From assembly GCF_016901735.1 (NCBI RefSeq), contig NZ_JACLZC010000018.1, forward strand, positions 1-45,687: 45,687 nt of DNA, written 5' to 3'. How positions within the stretch are numbered: position 1 is the stretch's first letter; every line of letters begins with the position of its first letter. Of the stretch, positions 1-7,889 are shown in pieces. Position numbers and translations under genes: made by a program. This DNA is from Pseudoflavonifractor phocaeensis (lineage in GTDB: Bacteria > Bacillota > Clostridia > Oscillospirales > Oscillospiraceae). The notes under the pieces were generated by a model. The model saw only the letters and a program-made list of their open reading frames with translations, did no database searches and was not told the origin of the DNA.

Positions 1-1229
1 GGCGCGGGACGCTCCGCCGTCCGGGGGGCGGGGGAGACGGTCCGCACCTGGGGCTGGGCAATGGGCGGCGCGGCGGAGACGGCGGCGGAACGGGTCCAGT
101 CCGACAGCATCACGCCGCCGGCCAGGGACCGGTACTCTCCGGCGGTCATATGGACCTGTCCTCCGGCGGAAAGGCGGGTCTGGTTGGGGGTGACGGTATC
201 CTTGGGTGCGGGCTTGGGGAGCACTGCGGCGGGGCGTTTTGTGTCCCCTTCCAGGGCGGAGCGGACGGCGTAATAGACCGCCTCAAAGACCCGGCGCTCG
301 TTGGTGAACTTCACCTCCTGCTTGGTGGGGTGGACGTTCACGTCCACCGACCCCAGCCGGGCGGTGAGATGGAGGACGCAGCCGGGGAATTTCCCCACCA
401 TCTTCTGGTTGGCGTAAGCCTCCTCCAAAGCGGCCATCATGGTGCGGCTTTTCACATAGCGGCCGTTGACAAAAAAATGCTGATAGCCTCGGGTCCCCCG
501 GCAGCAGGCGGGCCGGGAGACGAAGCCCGCCACCTCCATCTCCTCGCCGGAGCCCTTCACCTCCGTCATGCCCAGGGCCATCTCCCGGCCCAGCACGGCG
601 TACAGGGCGCTTTGCAGCTGGCCGTCGCCGGGGGTGAGCAGCTCCTGCTTGCCGTCCCGCAGGAATTTGACGCTCACCTCCGGATGGGAGAGGGCCTGGC
701 GCTGCACCACGGCAAAGACCGCCGCCCCCTCGGCGCTGTCCTTTTTCATGAACTTGAGGCGGGCAGGGGTGTTGTAAAAGAGGTCCCGCACCACCATGGT
801 GGTCCCCCGGGGGCACCCGGCCTCCTCCTGGCTGAGCAGGACGCCTCCCTCCAGCTCCAGAGAGACGCCCACCTGCGCCTCCTCGGCGCGGGAGAGGAGG
901 TCCACCCGGGACACCGCCGCGATGGCGGCCAGGGCCTCCCCTCGAAAGCCCAGGGTGCCGATGGCCTCCAAATCGTACTCGGTGCGGATCTTGCTGGTGG
1001 CGTGGCGGAGGAAGGCGGTCTGGGCCTCACCGGCGGCGATGCCGCAGCCGTTGTCCGTCACCCGGATGAGGCTCATCCCCCCGTGCTGGATCTCTACCGT
1101 CACGGTATCCGCCCCGGCGTCGATGGCGTTTTCCATCAGCTCCTTCACCACCGAGGCGGGACGTTCCACCACCTCGCCGGCGGCGATGAGGTCGGCCACA
1201 TGGGCGTCCAGTTGTTGGATATGAGGCAC
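1..1229 (-). CDS. mutL: DNA mismatch repair protein MutL, 5' part (truncated by the window edge)
   Basis: MutL is the ATP-dependent mediator that couples MutS mismatch recognition to strand incision and removal. The visible 409 codons hold the complete N-terminal GHKL ATPase and the transducer domain. The opening residues MPHIQQLDAHVADLIAAGEV are followed by ENAIDAGA (catalytic Glu, metal-binding Asn), DNGCGI and GFRGEAL, and later by VDVNVHPTK. The reading frame is still open in the proline-rich linker at base 1, so the C-terminal dimerisation domain lies outside the window. I chose the GTG at 1229 because GGTGA sits about six bases upstream and the family start aligns; an in-frame GTG twelve bases earlier is possible. 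It follows mutS and a CPBP protease gene on the same strand, so it is probably co-transcribed, with a REP palindrome in the 92-base gap before it. Identification is very secure. Confidence 0.95.
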   Translation of the reverse strand, partial: MPHIQQLDAHVADLIAAGEVVERPASVVKELMENAIDAGADTVTVEIQHGGMSLIRVTDNGCGIAAGEAQTAFLRHATSKIRTEYDLEAIGTLGFRGEALAAIAAVSRVDLLSRAEEAQVGVSLELEGGVLLSQEEAGCPRGTTMVVRDLFYNTPARLKFMKKDSAEGAAVFAVVQRQALSHPEVSVKFLRDGKQELLTPGDGQLQSALYAVLGREMALGMTEVKGSGEEMEVAGFVSRPACCRGTRGYQHFFVNGRYVKSRTMMAALEEAYANQKMVGKFPGCVLHLTARLGSVDVNVHPTKQEVKFTNERRVFEAVYYAVRSALEGDTKRPAAVLPKPAPKDTVTPNQTRLSAGGQVHMTAGEYRSLAGGVMLSDWTRSAAVSAAPPIAQPQVRTVSPAPRTAERPA

Positions 1230-1291
1230 AGCAATCACCCACTTTCGGAGATAAGAGATAGAGAAACACTCTATCATTGAAAGCGCCATGC

Positions 1292-1318
1292 GTAGGGGCG
1301 GCCCTTGTGGCCGCCCGC
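1292..1318 (+). repeat. REP palindrome, copy A (between mutL and the CPBP gene)
   Basis: A 27-base element: a GTAG head, then the perfect 8-bp stem GGGCGGCC/GGCCGCCC around the loop CTTGT, then GC. A GTAG tetranucleotide at the foot of a hairpin is the known architecture of REP elements recognised by RAYT transposases. It is identical to copies B (4863) and D (43705). It lies in the untranslated gap between the CPBP gene and mutL. Confidence 0.85.
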
Positions 1319-1321
1319 CCG

Positions 1322-2020
1322 TCATAAGGCAAGGGATGTATAGAGCGTAACGCCGTTGAGGGCCATATGGAGGAGCACGGCGCTCCAGATGGATTGTCCG
1401 CGCTCATAGCACCAGCACAGGGCCGCCGACATGGGCAGATACTCCAGCGCCAGCAGCAGATACCGCCAGTCTATCACGCCGTAGGCGTAGACGAACTGCC
1501 ACACACAGTAGACGGCATAGACGGGGACGGCCAGTCCATAGGCAAGGCCCCGGCTGTACCGCCGCAGATTGCCAAAAATCAGCCCGCGAAAGAGGATCTC
1601 CTCCACCACCGGCATGAGCAATACCAAAATCACCGCCGTGGCCGCCGGGGACAGGGCGAACTGCTCGGGATAGCTCATGGTATTGGGATTTTGCACCGGC
1701 AGGGGGATGAGACCCACCAGAAACCGAAGGGCCGCCGCGGCCGCCAGTCCCACCGCCGCCGCCAGAAGATTTTCCGCCAGCCGGTCCAAAAGCCGGTCGA
1801 AACTCTGTCGCAGAAAGGTCCAGAGCAGGAGAAACAGCAGCGCGGCGCACAGAAGATAGTAGAGCACGTTGGTCTCGGCCACCGGCAGCTCGCTGCCGGT
1901 CAGCTGTTGGACCGCCCCCATCACCCCGGGAAAGACGGTGAGATAGAGGGCAAAAAACACCCAGCCCCGGAACAGCTCTCCCCGGGTGAATTGGGCGGGC
2001 CAGGGGTGACGCGGGTACAT
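1322..2020 (-). CDS. CPBP-family intramembrane metalloprotease
   Basis: A 232-residue polytopic membrane protein with about six to seven hydrophobic segments. The CPBP (Abi/CAAX protease) motif EEILFRG (EExxxR) is present in the second half, and a conserved His occurs in LLHMALNG near the C-terminus. The middle motif, usually FxxxH, is degenerate here (VWQFVYAYG), so catalysis should not be assumed. Members of this family process prenylated or peptide substrates or act in bacteriocin self-immunity; the substrate here is unknown. The gene lies 34 bases after mutS and 92 bases before mutL on the same strand, so it rides in the mismatch-repair transcript. The ATG at 2020 has AAAGGAGG upstream. 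Family assignment is firm, function open. Confidence 0.85.
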   Translation of the reverse strand: MYPRHPWPAQFTRGELFRGWVFFALYLTVFPGVMGAVQQLTGSELPVAETNVLYYLLCAALLFLLLWTFLRQSFDRLLDRLAENLLAAAVGLAAAAALRFLVGLIPLPVQNPNTMSYPEQFALSPAATAVILVLLMPVVEEILFRGLIFGNLRRYSRGLAYGLAVPVYAVYCVWQFVYAYGVIDWRYLLLALEYLPMSAALCWCYERGQSIWSAVLLHMALNGVTLYTSLAL

Positions 2021-2054
2021 GGGGAAGCCTCCTTTTTCGGTCCGTGTGTACGGA

Positions 2055-4649
2055 TTACACCAGTTGTTTGAGCTCGTAGAGGAGATTCATGGCCTCGATG
2101 GGGGTCAGGGTGTTCACATCCACCGCCCGCAGCCGCTGGGCCACCTGGGCGGACCCCAGATCCCCCATAGAGACCTGCTCCTCCTCCGGCGGCCGGCGCA
2201 GCTCCGGCAGGGCCCGTTCCCCCTCCAGTTCGTCCAGAATTTCTCTGGCCCGGCGGATCACCCGGTCGGGCACCCCGGCCAGCTTGGCCACCTCGATGCC
2301 GTAGCTCTGGTCGGCGCCGCCCCGGACAATACGCCGCAGGAAAATAATGTCGTCCTTCCGTTTTTTGGCGGCGATGTTATAGTTTTTGACCCCCGGAATT
2401 TGGCCCTCCAGCACGGTCAGCTCGTGATAGTGGGTGGCGAAGAGGGTCTTGCAGCCCAGGCGCTTTTTGTCGGCGCACTGCTCCAGCACCGCCCGGGCGA
2501 TGGCCATACCGTCATAGGTGGAGGTGCCCCGCCCGATCTCGTCCAGGATGAGGAGAGAACGGCCGGTGGCGTTTTTCAGAAGCTCGGCCACCTCGGTCAT
2601 CTCCACCATGAAGGTGGAGGCCCCGGCGCTCAGGTCGTCGCTGGCACCGATGCGGGTAAAGACCCGGTCCACGATGCCGATGCGGGCCGAGCGGGCGGGC
2701 ACAAAGGACCCCATCTGGGCCATGAGGACGATGAGGGCCACCTGACGCATGTAGGTGGACTTGCCCGCCATATTGGGGCCGGTGATGATGGCCACCGTGT
2801 TTTCCTTCCGGTCCAGGTGGGCGTCGTTGGGGACAAAGGGAGCGCCGCCCAGCATCTTTTCCACCACCGGATGGAAGCCCTCGGTAATGTCGATGTGGTC
2901 CGACAGGTCCACCTCCGGCCGGCAGTAGCCCCGCTCGGCGGCCACCGCGGCAAAGGAGACCAGCACGTCCAGCTGGGCCACCGCGGCGGCGGAGCGCTGA
3001 ATCTCCCCCACCTTGGCGGCGGAGCGCTGGCGCAGGTCGCAGAAGAGGTCGAACTCCAGGGCGGTGAGCTGGTCCTGGGCGGTGAGGATGGTATGCTCCA
3101 TGTCCTTGAGCTCCTGGGTGATGAAGCGCTCGCAGTTGACCAGGGTCTGCTTGCGGATATAGTCCTGGGGCACCTGGTCGTAGTAGGATTTGGAGACCTC
3201 GATATAATAGCCGAACACCTTGTTATAGCCCACCTTCAGGCTCTTGATGCCGGTCTTTTCCTTTTCCCTGGCCTCGATGGCGGCTACCATACCCTTGCCG
3301 TTGGCCTGGATGTCCCGCAGGCGGTCCACCTCCGGGTCGTAGCCCGCCCGGATGAAGCCGCCCTCCCGCACGGAGAAGGGGGGCTCGTCCACAATGGCCC
3401 GGCCGATGAGGGCCCGCAGCTCCCCCAGGTCGTCCAGTTCCTCCCGCAGGGACTGGAGCAGGGGGGCGTCCAGGTCTTCCAGCAGGGCCCGCAGGTCGGG
3501 GAGCCGTCCCAGCCCGGCGGCCAGGGCCGCCAGATCCCGCCCGCCGGCGGTGCCGTAGACGATGCGGCCGATGGTGCGCTCCAGGTCGGTGATCTCCCGC
3601 AGGCAGAGGATCAGCTCCTCCCGGGCGATGGGGGCCCGCACCAGCGCCTCCACCGCCCCCAGGCGGCGGGTGATGGCGGCGGGGGAGAGGAGAGGGCGCT
3701 CCACCCAGGCCCGGATGAGCCGCCGCCCCATGGCGGTTTTGGTCTTGTCCAGCACCCACAGCAGCGACCCCTTTTTCTCCTTACTACGCAGGGTCTCGGT
3801 CAGCTCCAAATTGCGCCGGGCGGTGAGGTCCAGCTCCATATACTGGCCGCCGGCGGCGTAGCGCAGGGTGGCGATGTGGCTCAGGTCGGTCTTTTGGGTC
3901 TCGTACAGGTAGGAGAGCAGCGCTCCCGCCGCCCGGACGGGGCGCTCGTCCCCCGGCGGCAGACAGTCCAGTCCATCGGGGAATTGCCGCTCCACCGTCT
4001 GCCAGGTCCCGGCGGCGTCAAAGCGCGCCTCGTCCCCCAGCTCACAGCGGCACTCCAGCTTTTTTTCCAAAAAATCCCGCAGCCCCTGGTCCTCCCACAG
4101 GACCTGAGACAGCAGGGCCTCCCGGGGGGAAAACCGCCCCAGCTCGTTGCGCAGGTGCTCCTCCAGGCCCGCCCCGGCGTAGGAGGAGGTCCACAGCTCG
4201 CCGGTGGACAGGTCGCAGAAGGCCAGGCCCACCCCGGCCTCCTCTCCGAAGAGGGCGCAGAGGAAGTTGTTCCGCCCCTCGTCCAGCATGGTGGAGGAGA
4301 TGACGGTGCCGGGGGTGACGATGCGGATGATGTCCCGGTCCACCAGGCCCTTGGCGGCGGCGGGGTCCTCCATCTGCTCGCAGATGGCGATTTTGTACCC
4401 CTTGGCGATGAGCCGGGCGATGTAGGCGTCGGCACTGTGGTAGGGCACGCCGCACATGGGGGTCCGCTGGTCCTTGGGCTTGTTCCGGTCCCGGGTGGTA
4501 AGGGTCAGGTCCAGCTCCTGGGACACCTTCTTGGCGTCGTCGTTGAACATCTCATAAAAATCACCCAACCGGAAAAAGAGAATGCAGTCCGGGTGCAGCT
4601 CTTTCATCTTCTGATATTGTCGCATCATGGGGGTGACTTCCGCCGGCAT
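2055..4649 (-). CDS. mutS: DNA mismatch repair protein MutS
   Basis: MutS recognises mismatches and small loops, and hands over to MutL in an ATP-dependent way. The 864-residue length is normal. The mismatch-reading Phe-x-Glu motif is at residues 31-33 (GDFYEMF). Connector, core and clamp domains follow. The C-terminal ABC ATPase has Walker A GPNMAGKST near residue 625, STFMVEMTE, Walker B LLILDEIGRG near 703 and the His-loop TLFATHYHEL. An ATG 48 bases upstream (4697) extends the frame, but the ATG at 4649 has AAAGGAG at ideal distance and matches the family N-terminus (MPAEVTPMMRQY). The first 25 bases, and the ribosome binding site itself, overlap the 3' end of the upstream RAYT gene, so translation may be coupled to it. 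Confidence 0.97.
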   Translation of the reverse strand: MPAEVTPMMRQYQKMKELHPDCILFFRLGDFYEMFNDDAKKVSQELDLTLTTRDRNKPKDQRTPMCGVPYHSADAYIARLIAKGYKIAICEQMEDPAAAKGLVDRDIIRIVTPGTVISSTMLDEGRNNFLCALFGEEAGVGLAFCDLSTGELWTSSYAGAGLEEHLRNELGRFSPREALLSQVLWEDQGLRDFLEKKLECRCELGDEARFDAAGTWQTVERQFPDGLDCLPPGDERPVRAAGALLSYLYETQKTDLSHIATLRYAAGGQYMELDLTARRNLELTETLRSKEKKGSLLWVLDKTKTAMGRRLIRAWVERPLLSPAAITRRLGAVEALVRAPIAREELILCLREITDLERTIGRIVYGTAGGRDLAALAAGLGRLPDLRALLEDLDAPLLQSLREELDDLGELRALIGRAIVDEPPFSVREGGFIRAGYDPEVDRLRDIQANGKGMVAAIEAREKEKTGIKSLKVGYNKVFGYYIEVSKSYYDQVPQDYIRKQTLVNCERFITQELKDMEHTILTAQDQLTALEFDLFCDLRQRSAAKVGEIQRSAAAVAQLDVLVSFAAVAAERGYCRPEVDLSDHIDITEGFHPVVEKMLGGAPFVPNDAHLDRKENTVAIITGPNMAGKSTYMRQVALIVLMAQMGSFVPARSARIGIVDRVFTRIGASDDLSAGASTFMVEMTEVAELLKNATGRSLLILDEIGRGTSTYDGMAIARAVLEQCADKKRLGCKTLFATHYHELTVLEGQIPGVKNYNIAAKKRKDDIIFLRRIVRGGADQSYGIEVAKLAGVPDRVIRRAREILDELEGERALPELRRPPEEEQVSMGDLGSAQVAQRLRAVDVNTLTPIEAMNLLYELKQLV

Positions 4650-5161
4650 AGTCCTTGCTCCTTTTTGTGTTCTGAATAATAACAGTCCAACTCCCACTTT
4701 TGTGGATTGGTATCAATATAGTGCCAAATGCGGAGAAAATCCGCCTTATCCCGGACAATGTGGTCATAATATCCCCGCTGCCAGAGTCCCGCGGCATGTA
4801 ATCCACGCTCTGCCGCCAGATAAACCGTCCGGGATTTGAGCCGTCCGATCACCGCGCCAACCGTAGGGGCGGCCCTTGTGGCCGCCCGCTCTATCGTCAA
4901 TAACAGGTGCACATGATTGGGCATGATTACTTGATGCTCTATCCGGATTCCTTCCTGTCGGAACAGCTCTTCCAGCGCCTGGGCCGTGCATTCTCCCAGA
5001 GGCGTGAGATGTACCGGCGGGCGACCATAAAGGTCGCCCCTACGAATGTCAGCAAGGACGCGGCACATTCCGGACGTGCAAAAGGTAATGAAATACGTAC
5101 CGTTTTCACGGTAATCCCACCCGCTGAGCCGGGGATTTTTTCGCGTGGGTCTGTCCTCCAT
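4625..5161 (-). CDS. REP-associated tyrosine transposase (RAYT, Y1/IS200-like HUH nuclease)
   Basis: A 178-residue single-strand DNA transposase/nuclease of the RAYT group. These proteins cut and rejoin DNA next to REP hairpins and are usually single, domesticated chromosomal genes. Seen: TYFITFCT near residue 23, the HUH motif MPNHVHLLL with His83 and His85, the catalytic region LWQRGYYDHIVR with Tyr131/Tyr132, and YIDTNPQKW near the end, all typical of the family. There are no flanking inverted repeats or target duplication, so it is not a classical insertion sequence. It sits between miaB and mutS on the same strand and overlaps mutS by 25 bases. Two REP palindromes lie inside the coding sequence, encoding residues 40-49 and 91-100, between the conserved motifs. 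The ATG at 5161 has a GGTGAG-type site close by. Confidence 0.9.
   Translation of the reverse strand: MEDRPTRKNPRLSGWDYRENGTYFITFCTSGMCRVLADIRRGDLYGRPPVHLTPLGECTAQALEELFRQEGIRIEHQVIMPNHVHLLLTIERAATRAAPTVGAVIGRLKSRTVYLAAERGLHAAGLWQRGYYDHIVRDKADFLRIWHYIDTNPQKWELDCYYSEHKKEQGLCRRKSPP
4863..4889 (+). repeat. REP palindrome, copy B (inside the RAYT gene)
   Basis: GTAG head plus the perfect 8-bp stem GGGCGGCC/GGCCGCCC with loop CTTGT, identical to copies A and D. It runs against the direction of the RAYT gene and is translated in frame as residues 91-100 (about RAATRAAPT), just after the HUH motif. Confidence 0.85.
5017..5043 (-). repeat. REP palindrome, copy C (inside the RAYT gene)
   Basis: Same architecture in the direction of the RAYT gene: GTAG head, stem GGGCGACC/GGTCGCCC, loop TTTAT, then GC. 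Relative to copies A, B and D the fifth stem pair changes on both arms (G-C to A-T), so pairing is kept. It is translated as residues 40-49 (about RRGDLYGRP). With copy B it forms an opposed pair 127 bases apart. Confidence 0.85.
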
Positions 5162-5216
5162 CTCACCAGCTCCTCTGCTTCCGCAGCGCCGCAGTCATGG
5201 CGTCCTGTCCGTCCAA

Positions 5217-6623
5217 TCAGACCGCTTCGCCGGATAGGGACCACTTGTTGGCCCCGGTGATGCGGATGTCCGCGAACCGGCCGATCAGGTCCTCGGCGCC
5301 GTTGGTGAGGCGCACCAGACGGTTGCCGCCGGTGCGGGCGGTGAGGCCCTTTTCGTCCTTGCCGTCCACCAGGCAGCGCACCGTCTTGCCGATATAGGCC
5401 CTGTGCTTGGCCTCGGAAATCTCGTCCTGCCGGGCCACCAGCCGCTGGAACCAGGCGAGCTTTTCCTCCCGGGAGACGGGGTCCTCCATGGACGCCGCCG
5501 GAGTGCCCACCCGGGGGGAGTAGATGAAGGTGAAGAGGGCGTCAAAGCCCACCTCGTCGATGAGGGTCATGGTCTCCTCGAACTCTTCGGCGGTCTCGCC
5601 GGGGAAGCCCACGATCACGTCGGAGGTGATGACCACGTCGGGGATGGCGGCCCGCAGGCGGCGGACCTTGTCCAGATAGCCCGCCCGGCCATAGACCCGG
5701 TTCATGGCCTTCAAAACCCGGTCGCTTCCCGCCTGGAAGGGGAGATGGAAGCAGGGGGCGATTTTCTCCGAGGACGCCATGGTGTCAAAGAGCTTCTGGG
5801 AGGCGTCCTTGGGGTGGCTGGTCATGAAGCGGAGGAGGAACTCTCCCGGGATGTCCGCCGCCGCCTTCAGGAGGTCGGCAAAATCCATGCCGCAGTCCAG
5901 GTCCTTGCCCCAGGAGTTGACGTTCTGTCCCAAGAGGGTGATGTCCTTATAACCCTCGGCCGCCAGACCGGCGATCTCCTCCAAAATGACCTCCGGCTTG
6001 CGGCTCCGCTCCCGGCCCCGGACGTAAGGTACGATGCAGTAGGAGCAGAAGTTGTTGCAGCCGTACATGATGGACACCCAGGCCTTGACGCTGCCCTGGC
6101 GCACCACGGGAATGCCCTCGGCGATGGAGCCGGGGTCGTCGGCAAACTCAAAGACCCGCTTTCCGGCGGCCTTGAAGCGCCACAAAAGCTCGGGGAAGCG
6201 CCACAGGGCGTGGGGCCCGAAGAGCAGGTCTACCTGATGATAGGATTCCTTCACCTTTTTGGCCACATGGGGCTCCTGGGCCATGCAGCCGCACAGGCAG
6301 ATGATCTGATTGGGGTTTTTGCGCTTGGTGTGGACCAGCGCCCCCACGTTGCCCAGCACCCGCTGCTCGGCGTGCTCCCGGATGGCGCAGGTATTGACCA
6401 GCACCAGGTCGGCCTGGTGTTCGTCGTCGGTAAAGCCGTAGCCCATCTGAGAGAGGTAGCCCCGCAGGCGCTCCGAGTCGGCCTCGTTCTGCTGGCAGCC
6501 GTAGGTATCCACCATGGCCAGGGGGGTATGGTCCAGCGCAGCGTTCATGGCGTGGATTTTCTGGCAGTAATCCATTTGAACCCCGATCTCCTCGGGGGAA
6601 ATACGTCTTGTCTCGCGCTTCAA
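5217..6623 (-). CDS. miaB: tRNA-2-methylthio-N6-dimethylallyladenosine synthase MiaB
   Basis: MiaB methylthiolates i6A37 next to the anticodon of tRNAs reading UNN codons, using two [4Fe-4S] clusters and S-adenosylmethionine. The 468 residues show the N-terminal UPF0004 domain with cluster cysteines Cys43 (DTYGCQQNEAD), Cys79 (NTCAIRE) and Cys113 (CLCGCMAQE). The radical-SAM motif CNNFCSYC is at Cys189/193/196, and a C-terminal TRAM domain follows. The start is the TTG at 6623, because CGGAGG is correctly spaced upstream and the frame has no better ATG. It is the first gene of the miaB-RAYT-mutS-CPBP-mutL run and has its own promoter. Confidence is very high. Confidence 0.95.
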   Translation of the reverse strand: MKRETRRISPEEIGVQMDYCQKIHAMNAALDHTPLAMVDTYGCQQNEADSERLRGYLSQMGYGFTDDEHQADLVLVNTCAIREHAEQRVLGNVGALVHTKRKNPNQIICLCGCMAQEPHVAKKVKESYHQVDLLFGPHALWRFPELLWRFKAAGKRVFEFADDPGSIAEGIPVVRQGSVKAWVSIMYGCNNFCSYCIVPYVRGRERSRKPEVILEEIAGLAAEGYKDITLLGQNVNSWGKDLDCGMDFADLLKAAADIPGEFLLRFMTSHPKDASQKLFDTMASSEKIAPCFHLPFQAGSDRVLKAMNRVYGRAGYLDKVRRLRAAIPDVVITSDVIVGFPGETAEEFEETMTLIDEVGFDALFTFIYSPRVGTPAASMEDPVSREEKLAWFQRLVARQDEISEAKHRAYIGKTVRCLVDGKDEKGLTARTGGNRLVRLTNGAEDLIGRFADIRITGANKWSLSGEAV

Positions 6624-6657
6624 ATCGGTTCCTCCGTTATCAAAAGCTTATCTAGGT

Positions 6658-6686
6658 ATCATATCACTTTCCGGAGGAAAAGACAA
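6658..6686 (-). promoter_or_regulatory. Putative sigma-A promoter for the miaB-mutS-mutL run
   Basis: Read on the minus strand: TTGTCT (6681-6686), a 17-base spacer, TATGAT (6658-6663). It lies about 35 bases upstream of the TTG start of miaB. Confidence 0.55.
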
Positions 6687-6727
6687 GGCTCCCCTCCCGC
6701 TTTTCCCCCCTTCCCGGTCCGTTTTGA

Positions 6728-6756
6728 TTGACGGTTGGCAGGGATGCGTATATAAT
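6728..6756 (+). promoter_or_regulatory. Strong putative sigma-A promoter for the six-gene operon
   Basis: TTGACG at 6728-6733, a 17-base spacer and a perfect TATAAT at 6751-6756, 44 bases before the GTG start of the alanine-racemase-like gene. No other comparable promoter is seen before 12.3 kb. Confidence 0.75.
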
Positions 6757-6800
6757 AGAGGGTACTTATCCGCTTTTGGCAGGCAGAGGAGGGGTGGTCC

Positions 6801-7868
6801 GTGCGGACGCTGGTGCTGGAAAAAAAAGCTTTGACACAAAATCTGGATGTGGTACGCCAGCGGGCGGGCTCCGCCCGGATCTGGGCCAACCTCTCGGGGG
6901 ACGCCGCCGGCGCGGGCACGGTGGCCATGGCCCGCTTCCTCCGGGGGCAGGGGGTGGGCAGCTTCACGGTGTCGGAGCCGGAGGAGGCCCGGGCCCTGCG
7001 CAAGGCGGGCTTTGTGGATGAGGACATCCTCATGCTCCGCTCGGTGACCCACCGGGAGACCCTGGACCTGCTGCTGGACCTGAACGTCATCTGCACGGTG
7101 GGCTCCCTGGACGCGGGCCTGGCGCTGAACACGGCGGCGGAGGCCCGTTCCACCGTGGCCGAGGCCCACGTACAGGTGGACAGCGGCCTGGGCTTCGGCG
7201 GCTTTTTGGCCGGGGAGCCGGAAAAGCTGCTGGCAGTCTACCGCAATCTGTCCAACGTGGCCTTTTCGGGCATTTATACCCAGGTCCACGGGGTCCGGCC
7301 CGACGGACGGGACGCCGCCGGACAGCTGGAGGCCTTCCGGCAGATGGTCCGGGCGGTGGTAGACGGGGGCTACGAGACCGGGGAGGTCTATGTGGGCGGC
7401 TCCTTCGCCCTGCTCCACTGCCCGCTGGAGGGCATGGACGCGGTGCGGGCCGGGTCGGTGCTGCTGGGCCGCTGCCGCCGGACCCGAGGGGACGGCCTGG
7501 TCCGGGTGGGCTACGGAGAGGTCCCCATCCAGGAGGTCCGCTGGTTCCCCAAGGGGCGGACAGTGGGCTGTGAGACCCTGGTGACCCTGCGGCGCAACAC
7601 CCGCCTTGCGGTGCTGCCGGTGGGGTATCAGAACGGCCTGGGCCTCTCCCGCAGCCGGGACCCGGGTCTGTGGGCCGCCATCCGCCGCTGGTGGCGGAGC
7701 CGCCGGGTGACGGTGCTGGTGGGAGACCACAAGGCCAGGGTGGTGGGGCCCATCGGCGCTTCCGAGACCCTGGTGGACGTGACCGACCTGAAATGCGCCC
7801 CGGGCGACCCGGTGCGCTTTGATTTGGACCCCATGTTTGCCAAGGGCTTTTCCATCGAATTTTTATAA
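6801..7868 (+). CDS. Alanine-racemase-like protein lacking the PLP lysine (probable pseudoenzyme)
   Basis: A 355-residue protein with the two-domain layout of alanine racemase: an N-terminal TIM-barrel part, then a C-terminal beta domain. Family landmarks in the second half are readable: LAVLPVGYQNG matches the PIGYADG region, and VVGPIGASETLVDVTDL matches the GRICMDQxMVDVTD region. The PLP site is not intact. Where the family has VKANAYGHG, this protein has IWANLSGDAAG, so Trp28 stands in the position of the Schiff-base lysine. The catalytic Tyr of the SYGATY segment is also absent (TVGCETLV). Racemase activity is therefore unlikely; binding or regulatory roles are possible. The GTG at 6801 follows AGAGGAGG. 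It heads the operon and is 21 bases upstream of dtd, itself a D-amino-acid protein. Confidence 0.75.
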   Translation: MRTLVLEKKALTQNLDVVRQRAGSARIWANLSGDAAGAGTVAMARFLRGQGVGSFTVSEPEEARALRKAGFVDEDILMLRSVTHRETLDLLLDLNVICTVGSLDAGLALNTAAEARSTVAEAHVQVDSGLGFGGFLAGEPEKLLAVYRNLSNVAFSGIYTQVHGVRPDGRDAAGQLEAFRQMVRAVVDGGYETGEVYVGGSFALLHCPLEGMDAVRAGSVLLGRCRRTRGDGLVRVGYGEVPIQEVRWFPKGRTVGCETLVTLRRNTRLAVLPVGYQNGLGLSRSRDPGLWAAIRRWWRSRRVTVLVGDHKARVVGPIGASETLVDVTDLKCAPGDPVRFDLDPMFAKGFSIEFL

Positions 7869-7889
7869 AAGACAAGGAGTTTTACCAAT

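Noticed and set aside
2019..4679. An 886-codon plus-strand open frame opposite mutS
   Set aside because: Same shadow effect; composition is Gly/Leu/His-rich, with no start site and no motif, while the mutS frame is complete.
4625..5161. The RAYT gene as part of an IS200/IS605 insertion sequence
   Set aside because: No tnpB, no subterminal element ends and no duplicated target were seen; motif spacing fits chromosomal RAYT proteins.
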